DNA from: Chitinophaga pinensis
Lineage (GTDB): Bacteria; Bacteroidota; Bacteroidia; Chitinophagales; Chitinophagaceae
Assembly (NCBI GenBank): GCA_945866165.1
Contig: CAMBGO010000117.1
Coordinates: forward strand, 1-7,245
DNA: 7,245 nucleotides
Direction of reading: 5' to 3'
This document shows positions 1 to 6,405 of this stretch, one piece after another; position 1 is the first letter of the stretch, and each line of letters begins with the position of its first letter. The position numbers were made by a program, and so were the translations under genes. Under the pieces are notes generated by a model. That model was given only the letters and a program-made list of their open reading frames with translations. It had not been told where the DNA came from and did not search any database.

Positions 1-594
1 AACCACAGCCAATGTGGTAAAATAAACCTTGCCGTGTTGCGTAATAAAATATTTTCCTTCAGGCTCTTGTTTGCTTATCCTAAAAAAACGATTCATGAAT
101 TTATACACCTTTGTTTCACCTGGATCAAATTCAGCCTCATCTTTTTTGAAAAACAAATGGTACCCGGTGTAAAGTAGAAAAAAACCAAACAGGTAAAGCA
201 CCCAGTGAAACCTGTTTATCAACTCTATTCCAAGTGCAATAAATATTATTCTAAAAACGATGGCCAATAAAATTCCAACTAACAACGCCCTTCCTGCATC
301 TTCCGATTTAATTTTGAAATAACTAAAGATTAGAATAAAGACAAATATATTATCAATGCTAAGAGACCATTCCATGAGATAGGCTGCAAAAAACTTCGTA
401 GAAACGATTTGAGATTTTTCTACCCAAAGAAATGCACAAAAAGACATTGCCAATGCAACCCAAAAAAGTGTTTGCACCAAGGCCCTTTTTATAGTGATTG
501 ATTGGTTTTTCTTACTCAACAACCCAAGATCAATAACCAAGGCCGCTAATAGCAATAATCCGAAAGTCAGATACGTTATCTGATCTACATCCAT
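1..594 (-). CDS. TerC/Alx-family integral membrane protein (partial, C-terminus cut by window edge)
   Basis: The first 198 residues of a polytopic inner-membrane protein can be read. It starts at the ATG at 594 and runs off the left edge without a stop. Hydrophobic segments lie near residues 6-26, 38-57, 66-93, 103-122 and 129-149. The decisive signature is EWSLSIDNIFVF at 75-86 followed by FSYFK (90-94), the conserved acidic/Asp-Asn core of the TerC family. The next family blocks also fit: GILLAIVFRIIFIALG at 107-122 and the WVLYLFGFFLLYTGYH stretch at 131-146. The second half, which should carry another conserved acidic membrane motif, is outside the window. Family members include TerC of tellurite-resistance loci and E. 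coli Alx, linked to manganese export and alkaline pH; a metal-ion exporter role here is inference from the family. The gene follows gldG on the same strand with 58 bp between and probably has its own promoter. There is no Shine-Dalgarno sequence. An alternative ATG was not seen nearby. Confidence 0.9.
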   Translation of the reverse strand, partial: MDVDQITYLTFGLLLLAALVIDLGLLSKKNQSITIKRALVQTLFWVALAMSFCAFLWVEKSQIVSTKFFAAYLMEWSLSIDNIFVFILIFSYFKIKSEDAGRALLVGILLAIVFRIIFIALGIELINRFHWVLYLFGFFLLYTGYHLFFKKDEAEFDPGETKVYKFMNRFFRISKQEPEGKYFITQHGKVYFTTLAVV

Positions 595-622
595 AAAAAA
601 TAATTTAACTACATTGAAGCAT

Positions 623-630
623 CAAAGATA
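623..630 (-). promoter_or_regulatory. Candidate Bacteroidota -7 box for the TerC-family gene
   Basis: Read on the minus strand these bases are TATCTTTG, a full match to the Bacteroidota -7 consensus TAnnTTTG. The box lies 28 bp upstream of the TerC-family ATG, which would leave a 5' leader of roughly 20 nt. No good TTG (-33 element) is present at the expected distance upstream, so the assignment rests on the -7 box and its position alone. If real, the TerC-family gene can be transcribed independently of gldFG. No rho-independent terminator separates it from gldG. Confidence 0.35.
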
Positions 631-652
631 ATCATTCCGGAGCGGTAAAAAT

Positions 653-2362
653 TTAGGAAAACCTGGCGAATTTTCGTTTACGCAAAAAGGGAAATGTCAA
701 TCCAATAAGCAAAGGGAAAATAAATGGCGAAAGGACTGAAATAAACTGCCAAGTACTGCGATCATTTTCAAGCTTTTCTTTGTCTAACAAACGCAATTGA
801 AAAGTCTTTGCCCTAGCTTCCATAATCTTATCGCCACCAGTGAGGGAAAAAAGACAATTGCCAATAAAATCCCTGTTTGCAAATTGTTCCCTTGTATATG
901 AATTCATTCCCATAGGGAGTGGACCTTCTTTTTCACTAACCGCATTTAATAAAATATCAGCATCAGAAAAAACAATTAACTGGTTTGGTGTCAAAGAAGC
1001 AGGGATATATTCCATGCCCACCGCCTTCAAATTATCCAATTGGGCATTTGTCAATCGGTTATTAAATACAGATTTAAACGTACCCGTACTCAAGGTGACA
1101 ACAGGAATATTTTTAATGGTAAAATTGCGGAGGTCCTCTTCATTCTTAATACTCCTCCACTCCACCATGGCCGGCGATGGAAGCGACCTTGAATAATCTG
1201 ATGTTGACAATAAATTCTCATGATGAACACCATCAACAGCAATGGTATCTATTGATTGTGGAAATGAAGAGAGCACATAATCGAGGTTTTGGGAAATAGG
1301 ATGCCCAGATGTATTTCGTAACAATGGAGAATATGGCCATGGCAACAATTCAATTTGTGGCTTATCTCCCAAGTTTCCAATTACAGAAGGCACTTTATCA
1401 GATTCCAAGTCCTGAACCAAATCTCGGTTAATTCGAACACCATAAGTAAATAATTGATCATCAAGGTTCAATCCCCTATCAAATGCCACAAATGAACCAC
1501 TGCTGCGTTGCAGGCTATCCATACTTGCATAGATATTATCAATTGCCCAAATAACCTTGCCACCCCGCATGATATATTGATCAATCTTTAGCTTTTGTTC
1601 TGTATTAAATGCAATACTGGGTTTAACAATAATCAGTGCTTTGAAAACGGAAGGAATATATGCAATACTATCGATGGGCAAAACCTGAAATCCATAGTTG
1701 GGTCTAATAACTCCTTCGATTAAATCATACACGCTCATATCGAGTGGTTCACCATTACCTGTGAGGTAGCCAATCACCGGGAACGTATCTTGTTGAATTT
1801 TTACGATTGCTTTTGCAATTTTAAATTCCAATAGTGCCTCTGCATTATTCAGCGATTGGATGCCATTTGTATTGCTTTGTCCAACAAGAAAATCAATTCC
1901 CAATTGTCTATCGCCACTTGATAGAATTGCCCCAGGAAACAGTAACGTCTCTTCCAGCTGCTCTCCTTGTTTAACTTGTGCTTTTACATTCGTGGGATTG
2001 ATGCCCATGGCTTGAAGCGAATCAAAGAGATAGGCTTTGGTAGAATCATCCAAGCCTTCACCAGGACGCAAGAATTCAATCTGAAACTTTCCCCCACTTA
2101 ACGACTTAAATGTATTGGCCATGTCATCTGCAGCACCTGCCAAGCGTTTAAAGCCCGCTGGCATATCCCCTTTTAAAAAAACTGTAAGTGTCAGTGGCTT
2201 TTCTATCTTGGCTAACAACTCTTTTGTTGGAGTTGAAATTGTAAACCTTTTCTCACTTGTAAGGTCAATTCCTGAATGAAAAAAATGAGAAGCAATGTTA
2301 ACAAAGAACAGCAATGTCAACGGAACTAAAATAACTTTTACAATTCCACCCTTCTTTTTCAA
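653..2362 (-). CDS. gldG: Gliding motility-associated ABC transporter auxiliary/substrate-binding protein GldG
   Basis: GldG partners GldF (permease) and GldA (ATPase, not in this window) in an ABC transporter associated with Bacteroidota gliding; its substrate is unknown. Counting from the TTG at 2362 the protein has 569 residues. Lysines at 2-4 precede a membrane segment at about 7-28, then the family motif DLTSEKRFTIS (33-43), a long extracytoplasmic region of the ABC-transporter-auxiliary type, a second membrane segment near 540-560 and a basic RKRK tail. The frame stays open upstream to a stop at 2438-2440 but contains no ATG, and the first internal Met lies beyond the membrane anchor. 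A TTG at 2404 would give 583 residues but overlaps gldF by 46 bp. The TTG at 2362 overlaps the gldF stop as TTGA, suggesting translational coupling, and gives the short basic N-terminus expected before the anchor, so I prefer it. Identity is firm; the exact start is inference. Confidence 0.93.
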   Translation of the reverse strand: MKKKGGIVKVILVPLTLLFFVNIASHFFHSGIDLTSEKRFTISTPTKELLAKIEKPLTLTVFLKGDMPAGFKRLAGAADDMANTFKSLSGGKFQIEFLRPGEGLDDSTKAYLFDSLQAMGINPTNVKAQVKQGEQLEETLLFPGAILSSGDRQLGIDFLVGQSNTNGIQSLNNAEALLEFKIAKAIVKIQQDTFPVIGYLTGNGEPLDMSVYDLIEGVIRPNYGFQVLPIDSIAYIPSVFKALIIVKPSIAFNTEQKLKIDQYIMRGGKVIWAIDNIYASMDSLQRSSGSFVAFDRGLNLDDQLFTYGVRINRDLVQDLESDKVPSVIGNLGDKPQIELLPWPYSPLLRNTSGHPISQNLDYVLSSFPQSIDTIAVDGVHHENLLSTSDYSRSLPSPAMVEWRSIKNEEDLRNFTIKNIPVVTLSTGTFKSVFNNRLTNAQLDNLKAVGMEYIPASLTPNQLIVFSDADILLNAVSEKEGPLPMGMNSYTREQFANRDFIGNCLFSLTGGDKIMEARAKTFQLRLLDKEKLENDRSTWQFISVLSPFIFPLLIGLTFPFLRKRKFARFS

Positions 2363-3078
2363 TGTGATTTTATTTTTTGGGTGGTCAAGAAAAGAAATAG
2401 ACAAACAATACTTAAAAAATATATCAAGTCTCTTGAATCAATAAAGCCTTTGCTCATGCCTTCGTAATGCGCACGGATTCCGATTAAAGTAATGTAATAA
2501 CCAAGTCCGGATTTTAAACCAGCAAGAGATGCAATGGAAGTGAAAAAAGCATAAAAAATATAACACACTATGGCACTTAATAAAAAAGAGACAACAGCAT
2601 TGGATTGAAAGCTGCTGGTATAGATTCCAATAGAAGTAAATGTTGCACAAAGAAAAATCAAGCCAATATAAGAGCCGATGATACCACCCGAATCGATACC
2701 ACCAGTTGATAGTTCATAAATAGGGAAAATATATAATGTTGTTGATAGCACAGCAATGATAGCAACAATCAATGCAGAGAAATATTTCGCCACTACCAAT
2801 TCGCTTTTTTTAATTGGCGACACACTAAGCAATTCAAAGGTTCCATTTCGATACTCATCACTAAAGCTTTTCATTGTAATCGCCGGTATCAAAAAAAGCA
2901 TTATATAGGGAGCGAATTCAAAAAAAGAATCCATGCTCGCATAGCCAGCATCAAGGATATTAGAGTCGGGCATGACAAAAAGAAAAAATCCTGAAACGAG
3001 CAAGAAAATCCCAATAGTAAAATAGCCAATCAACCCACTAAAGTAAAGCCCCAATTCTTTTTGTATGACTGTTTTCAT
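2359..3078 (-). CDS. gldF: Gliding motility-associated ABC transporter permease GldF
   Basis: This is a 239-residue ABC-2 type permease, the usual length for GldF. Six hydrophobic segments can be placed at about 16-36, 55-70, 100-120, 132-153, 161-185 and 217-233. Between the second and third lies the typical ABC-2 cytoplasmic stretch SDEYRNGTFELL (73-84), followed by SPIKKSELVVAKYF (87-100), which in this family couples the permease to the ATPase. The N-terminus MKTVIQKELGLYF is also typical. The start is the ATG at 3078, with an AT-rich leader and no Shine-Dalgarno sequence, as is normal in Bacteroidota. It is the first gene of a gldF-gldG pair and overlaps gldG by 4 or 46 bp depending on the gldG start. 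The cognate ATPase gene gldA is not adjacent, which also holds in Flavobacterium johnsoniae, where gldA maps apart from gldFG. Some gliding Bacteroidota lack gldAFG, so presence of these genes does not by itself prove gliding. Confidence 0.94.
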   Translation of the reverse strand: MKTVIQKELGLYFSGLIGYFTIGIFLLVSGFFLFVMPDSNILDAGYASMDSFFEFAPYIMLFLIPAITMKSFSDEYRNGTFELLSVSPIKKSELVVAKYFSALIVAIIAVLSTTLYIFPIYELSTGGIDSGGIIGSYIGLIFLCATFTSIGIYTSSFQSNAVVSFLLSAIVCYIFYAFFTSIASLAGLKSGLGYYITLIGIRAHYEGMSKGFIDSRDLIYFLSIVCLFLFLTTQKIKSH

Positions 3079-3087
3079 TTATGTGTG

Positions 3088-3102
3088 CAAGATCACAAGA
3101 TC
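3088..3102. repeat. Tandem CAAGATC heptamer just upstream of gldF
   Basis: CAAGATC occurs at 3088-3094 and again at 3096-3102, an 8-bp period. It lies 10-24 bp upstream of the gldF ATG, within the presumed gldF leader. The repeat is short and could be chance. No function can be read from the sequence. Confidence 0.4.
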
Positions 3103-3138
3103 CTGCGAAAAAAACAGAAAAATCTCGTCCTAAATTCC

Positions 3139-3176
3139 TTTTAATGCCAAAACAACGTTAATAATTTTAATGCCAA
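3139..3176. repeat. 12-bp direct repeat in the divergent region between gldF and the T9SS cargo gene
   Basis: TTTTAATGCCAA occurs exactly at 3139-3150 and 3165-3176, with starts 26 bp apart. On the minus strand the unit reads TTGGCATTAAAA. The second copy ends 7 bp before the ATG at 3184; the first lies about 60 bp upstream of the gldF ATG. Two identical sites between divergent genes would suit a regulator-binding pair, but a 26-bp spacing is not an obvious whole number of helical turns. A near-match to the -7 box, TAATTTTA at 3162-3169, overlaps the second copy, so the repeat may partly reflect promoter sequence. The rest of the 3079-3183 gap shows no gene and no full-consensus promoter on either strand. 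Confidence 0.55.
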
Positions 3177-3183
3177 TAGAATT

Positions 3184-5496
3184 ATGAAATCACGCATATT
3201 GATTTTACTGGTTTTAAGCAAGTTAATAACATCAACAACAATCGCACAAAAACGCTGGGACGGTGAAGCAGCAGATGGCGAGTGGAACTCAGGCAGAAAT
3301 TGGTATCCGGATGGAATTCCTGCTCATACCGACTTGATTCTGTTGAATAATGATTTTATAAACACAAGCTATAACGTTAGGATTTCTGCTTCTTCAATTT
3401 CAGTAATCTGTTCAAGCATAACAATCATGCCTTCAGCACAAGGGAAAATCGTTCTTGAAATTGCAGAGACCAATACAGTATCACCTGCCTTGATCACAAA
3501 TGATATTATAATTGAAAAAGGTGGTGAATTGATCAACTGTTCGGGAGCTTTATCAGGCAATACTTTTCAGCTCAATGGGAATATCATCATACGAAATGAG
3601 GGTCGATATGTTCATCAAACAATCAGAGGGAACGCTTATCTCATTTCAAAGTTGATTCATCAAAAAGGAACAGAAAAGGGAATCATTGCATTCAACGTTC
3701 CTGGCAATAGTGGGTATTTGCTTTCCCTTTCAGGTAGAACATTTGGAACATTACATTTAGGCAACCATGTTTCAACACAAAGCAAATCCTACAATGGAAG
3801 TGGCATAAATAACCTTGTGATTTTAGGCGACTTAATAATTGATCAAAATGTAAATTTTAAATCAACCCTCACAGGAAATATGCATATCAAAGGAAACATC
3901 ACAAACCATGGGAGTTTTGTTATGGCACCATCCACAGCTGATACAAGTAAAAGAAAGTTATTGATTGATGGCGACAGCATGATTTTTATTAATAACGGCG
4001 CATTTGAACAAAATATTAATTTCAATGGAATAACCGTTTCATCAGGAACAACATTAAAATTAAGAACCCCTCTCACCCTTACCAATCAAAGTGCTACCCT
4101 GCTGATTTCAAAAAATGCATTTTTTGAACCTGGCGATTATTATTTTCAAGGAGGAAAATTTTATAGTGATAGCATGTCAACTATTTTAGTAACATCAACA
4201 GATGGCATTTCAAATCAGCCTAATAAAGGAAACATTCAAAGTAATCAAATTAGTATCAATTCAAAATCATCGGTAATTTTTTGCGGGGTGGGTAATCAGC
4301 AGAGTGGCGAACTATTTCCTGATACATTGGGAGCTTTGACCATTGACAAAACAGTTGGTGACTTAGTACTTAGTAGGAATTTACATATTACAGATAGCCT
4401 TATTTTAACAAAAGGAAATATAATTAGTTCCGATAGCAGCAAGATTGGTTTTTCAGGTCATCGTATTTTGCCAAATGAATTAATAAATAAAAAATCTGCA
4501 CCCGCTTATCAAGGATTTATTGAAGGCCCCTTTATCTATTATTCCGATTCATCAACTGAAGTTGGTTTTCCAATAGGTAAAGAAGGCATCTATGCACCCA
4601 TATCAATTGTCAAAGACAAAGCATTACCAATTGCGTATGATATTGAATACTTCAATAAAAAATCAATCATGTATGATAGCACGAAGACATACCCTCTTTA
4701 CAAAATTGATAGCAGTCAGTATTGGAAAGTTGAGATCATAAATCAAGGATTTTCAACAGAAACAACCTCATCGATATGCCTGAATACAAATTTGAATAAA
4801 ATGGGAAGTAGATACAATGAGCAATGTCTTGCATATTTTGAATATAAATCCAATAAATGGAATAATATATTTTTACCTCCTCAAAATGAAAATAGTGATA
4901 TTCAAATATCAGCGAAATTTTTAATAGATAAAGGACTTATCACTTTCGGTCAAATACTATTTGATGTTCTTCCGATTAGCGCCTTAAGTGCAAATGCTCG
5001 TTTTGTCAACAGTAAAGTTGAGGTTAGTTGGCAGGACGAAAAAAATACAGAAACCATTCAATACCGAATTGAAACAAGCGATGATTCAAGAATTTTCGTA
5101 CCGATAGGGATGATAAGCAACCAACGTAAAAGTGAAAATCAACCATATAAATTTCAATTCATTCCTAAAGAACACGCTACTCTATATATTAGAATTTGTG
5201 CAATTGACTCATTTTATAAACAATCCTATTCAAATATTATTCACCTTAAAAACCATTTTCAAGTGAAGCCGCTATTTCCAAATCCTGCCACCAATGAAAT
5301 TTATCTAGTGCTCGATAAGGATGATGAAAAAATTGACTATTGGATAATAGATGCTACTGGCAAAGGAATCAAGCCAATTGTAGATAGAAGAGGAAATATA
5401 TTTATTTTTAGAATAGAATCGCTCTTCCCTGGATCATACATCTTGCAATGTGAAAGCAAGGGACTTCACAAAAGTTACCCATTCATAAAAAAATAA
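3184..5496 (+). CDS. Large secreted protein with T9SS type A C-terminal sorting domain
   Basis: This is a 770-residue exported protein with no recognisable enzymatic motif. Residues 1-22 are a signal peptide (basic MKSR, hydrophobic ILILLVL, cleavage likely around IAQ-KRW). Next comes the opening RWDG..DGEWNSGRNWYPDGIP (24-46), common at the mature start of large Bacteroidota surface proteins. Residues of about 50-440 are rich in short hydrophobic strands alternating with G/N/S turns (for example GNIII, GDLIID, GNMHIKGNI), consistent with a beta-helix or stacked-beta fold. A known Bacteroidota block follows: EGPFIYY (447-453) and GFPIGKEGIYAPISI (461-475). Residues of about 600-690 resemble a fibronectin type III domain (KVEVSW, YRIETSDDSRIF). 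The end, about 695-770, is a T9SS type A sorting domain: LFPNPATNEIYL, then LFPGSYILQ and a final FIKK. It should cross the outer membrane by T9SS, with the sorting domain cleaved and the protein surface-attached or released. It lies divergent from gldF. Adhesion or matrix function is inference. Confidence 0.88.
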   Translation: MKSRILILLVLSKLITSTTIAQKRWDGEAADGEWNSGRNWYPDGIPAHTDLILLNNDFINTSYNVRISASSISVICSSITIMPSAQGKIVLEIAETNTVSPALITNDIIIEKGGELINCSGALSGNTFQLNGNIIIRNEGRYVHQTIRGNAYLISKLIHQKGTEKGIIAFNVPGNSGYLLSLSGRTFGTLHLGNHVSTQSKSYNGSGINNLVILGDLIIDQNVNFKSTLTGNMHIKGNITNHGSFVMAPSTADTSKRKLLIDGDSMIFINNGAFEQNINFNGITVSSGTTLKLRTPLTLTNQSATLLISKNAFFEPGDYYFQGGKFYSDSMSTILVTSTDGISNQPNKGNIQSNQISINSKSSVIFCGVGNQQSGELFPDTLGALTIDKTVGDLVLSRNLHITDSLILTKGNIISSDSSKIGFSGHRILPNELINKKSAPAYQGFIEGPFIYYSDSSTEVGFPIGKEGIYAPISIVKDKALPIAYDIEYFNKKSIMYDSTKTYPLYKIDSSQYWKVEIINQGFSTETTSSICLNTNLNKMGSRYNEQCLAYFEYKSNKWNNIFLPPQNENSDIQISAKFLIDKGLITFGQILFDVLPISALSANARFVNSKVEVSWQDEKNTETIQYRIETSDDSRIFVPIGMISNQRKSENQPYKFQFIPKEHATLYIRICAIDSFYKQSYSNIIHLKNHFQVKPLFPNPATNEIYLVLDKDDEKIDYWIIDATGKGIKPIVDRRGNIFIFRIESLFPGSYILQCESKGLHKSYPFIKK

Positions 5497-5501
5497 TTCA
5501 C

Positions 5502-5852
5502 TTATACAGAAAAACTTTCGCCGCAGGCACAAGTTCTGTTTGCATTGGGATTCATAAAATGGAATCCTTTGCCATCTAACCCATCAGAATATTCGAGTGT
5601 TGTGCTAAAAAGATATAAAATACTTTTACGATCGGTTACAAGTTTCATTCCCTTGTCTTCAAATACCTGATCACCAACCTTTGTTTCATTATCAAAATCC
5701 ATTTTATAAGTGAGCCCTGAGCATCCACCGGTCACCACACTTACCCTCACAAAAAAATCGTTGCCCTTACCTTCAGTATCAAGTAATTCAATAACCTTTT
5801 GTTTGGCCTTGTCACTTATATAGATTCCCTGCATGATTGTTGCTGTTTCCAT
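5502..5852 (-). CDS. A-type iron-sulfur cluster carrier (HesB/IscA/SufA/ErpA family)
   Basis: The 116-residue length fits the A-type carrier family. The three conserved cluster-binding cysteines are present: Cys44 in VTGGCSGLTYKM, and Cys108 and Cys110 in the C-terminal NRTCACGESFSV. The usual C-G-C pair is C-A-C here, and the Cys ligands themselves are kept. The beta-rich fold marks MDFDN (51-55), VGDQVFEDKG and the LEYSDGL..KGFHFMNPNA stretch (86-104) are typical. Such proteins accept [2Fe-2S] or [4Fe-4S] clusters from the SUF or ISC scaffold and pass them to apo-proteins in the cytoplasm. Bacteroidota mostly use SUF, but the sequence does not let me choose between SufA, IscA and ErpA, so no symbol is given. 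The start is the ATG at 5852; a second ATG at 5834 (Met7) is a reasonable alternative. It stands alone on its strand, its stop only 5 bp from the convergent T9SS cargo gene, and a good promoter match lies just upstream. Confidence 0.93.
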   Translation of the reverse strand: METATIMQGIYISDKAKQKVIELLDTEGKGNDFFVRVSVVTGGCSGLTYKMDFDNETKVGDQVFEDKGMKLVTDRKSILYLFSTTLEYSDGLDGKGFHFMNPNANRTCACGESFSV

Positions 5853-5870
5853 CCTCGTTTATTTACAACA

Positions 5871-5897
5871 CAAAATTAAGCATTCCTTTCAACCCAA
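5871..5897 (-). promoter_or_regulatory. Candidate Bacteroidota promoter for the A-type Fe-S carrier
   Basis: On the minus strand the bases at 5871-5878 read TAATTTTG, a full TAnnTTTG match. A TTG (-33 element) reads at 5895-5897, with 16 bp between, slightly under the usual spacing. The -7 box lies 18 bp upstream of the ATG at 5852, so transcription would start very close to the coding region, leaving a short leader. This is the best promoter match in the window because both elements are present. Confidence 0.45.
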
Positions 5898-5937
5898 TAC
5901 AGATTGTAAAATGAATTGTACATTTATTGGGAAATCA

Positions 5938-5965
5938 AGCCCGTCCGACTGGAGTCATCCGGGCT
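5938..5965 (+). promoter_or_regulatory. GC-rich dyad / leader hairpin upstream of methylmalonyl-CoA epimerase
   Basis: A 28-bp imperfect palindrome stands out in an AT-rich intergenic region. The outer arms are AGCCCG (5938-5943) and CGGGCT (5960-5965), and the inner arms are GACT (5947-5950) and AGTC (5953-5956), separated by a symmetric 3-nt mismatch on each side. As RNA it could fold into a 6-bp GC-rich stem, a 3x3 internal loop and a 3-bp GAC/GTC stem with a TGGA loop. As DNA it has the symmetry of a dimeric regulator site. It ends 32 bp before the epimerase ATG. No T-run follows on either strand, so it is not a standard rho-independent terminator. The role is unknown; an operator or leader structure acting on the epimerase, or on both divergent genes, is inference. 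Confidence 0.5.
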
Positions 5966-5997
5966 GAACTTCAAGATCATAAAACAAGCTATTGAAA

Positions 5998-6399
5998 ATG
6001 CATAAGATAGAACACATCGGCATTGCTGTAAAATCACTGGATATTTCGATACCCTTATTTGAAAAACTCCTAGGGAGCACTTGTTATAAGCAAGAAACTG
6101 TTGAAACTGAAAAAGTCAATACGGCCTTTTTTCGTACTGGTGAAAGCAAAATTGAATTGCTTGAAGACTCCAATCAACATGGTATTATCAATAGATTCAT
6201 TGAAAAAAAAGGAGAAGGTGTTCACCACATTGCATTTGCAGTAAAAAACATCGTTGAAGAAGTTGATAGGTTGAAATCAGCAGGATTTGAATTTATTCAG
6301 GAGGAGCCCAAGCGTGGCGCCGACAATAAGCTAGTGTGCTTTTTACACCCGAAGGGAACCAATGGGGTATTGATTGAGCTATGCCAAGAAATAGAATGA
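5998..6399 (+). CDS. mce: Methylmalonyl-CoA epimerase
   Basis: The enzyme interconverts (R)- and (S)-methylmalonyl-CoA, linking B12-dependent methylmalonyl-CoA mutase with propionyl-CoA metabolism; it is a cytoplasmic metal-dependent protein of the vicinal-oxygen-chelate (glyoxalase-like) fold. The 133 residues hold the two expected beta-alpha-beta-beta-beta modules. Metal ligands can be assigned by pattern: His6 in KIEHIGIAV, Glu53 in KIELLE (Gln in some members), one of His76-His77 in GEGVHHIAF, and Glu127 in GVLIELCQ. The EEPKRGADNK and FLHPKGTNG segments (102-111, 115-123) are typical of this enzyme rather than of glyoxalase I. I start at the ATG at 5998, giving MHKIEHIG; an in-frame TTG at 5992 would add only two residues. 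A GC-rich dyad lies upstream. No mutase or decarboxylase gene is adjacent. The stop is 6 bp from the convergent rnc stop. Confidence 0.94.
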   Translation: MHKIEHIGIAVKSLDISIPLFEKLLGSTCYKQETVETEKVNTAFFRTGESKIELLEDSNQHGIINRFIEKKGEGVHHIAFAVKNIVEEVDRLKSAGFEFIQEEPKRGADNKLVCFLHPKGTNGVLIELCQEIE

Positions 6400-6405
6400 T
6401 TAATA

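Noticed and set aside
595..652. Rho-independent terminator after gldG (short CCG/CGG match near 638-645)
   Set aside because: A 3-bp stem with a 3-nt loop and no T-run is too weak to call.
840..1196. Open frame of 118 codons on the plus strand inside gldG
   Set aside because: It is antisense to a well-supported conserved gene and has no recognisable motif; a shadow frame.
2438..2650. Open frame of 70 codons on the minus strand inside gldF
   Set aside because: It overlaps gldF in another frame and is Cys- and aromatic-rich without any motif; a shadow frame.
3162..3169. TAATTTTA as the -7 box of the T9SS cargo gene
   Set aside because: One base off consensus, no TTG at a suitable distance, and the sequence is AT-rich enough for chance matches; mentioned only with the direct repeat.
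3843..4085. Open frame of 80 codons antisense to the T9SS cargo gene
   Set aside because: The coding strand has a complete, domain-supported protein; the antisense frame shows no start context or motif of its own.
5904..5926. Promoter for mce: TTG at 5904-5906 with TACATTTA at 5919-5926
   Set aside because: The -7 box misses the final G of TAnnTTTG and the spacing of 12 bp is well below the usual range.
5853..5997. Possible cobalamin or other metabolite riboswitch ahead of mce
   Set aside because: A B12-linked pathway makes this tempting, but the region is short, no recognisable B12-box (of the AGCCAGGAGACC type) is present, and apart from the 28-bp dyad no multi-stem structure is apparent by eye.
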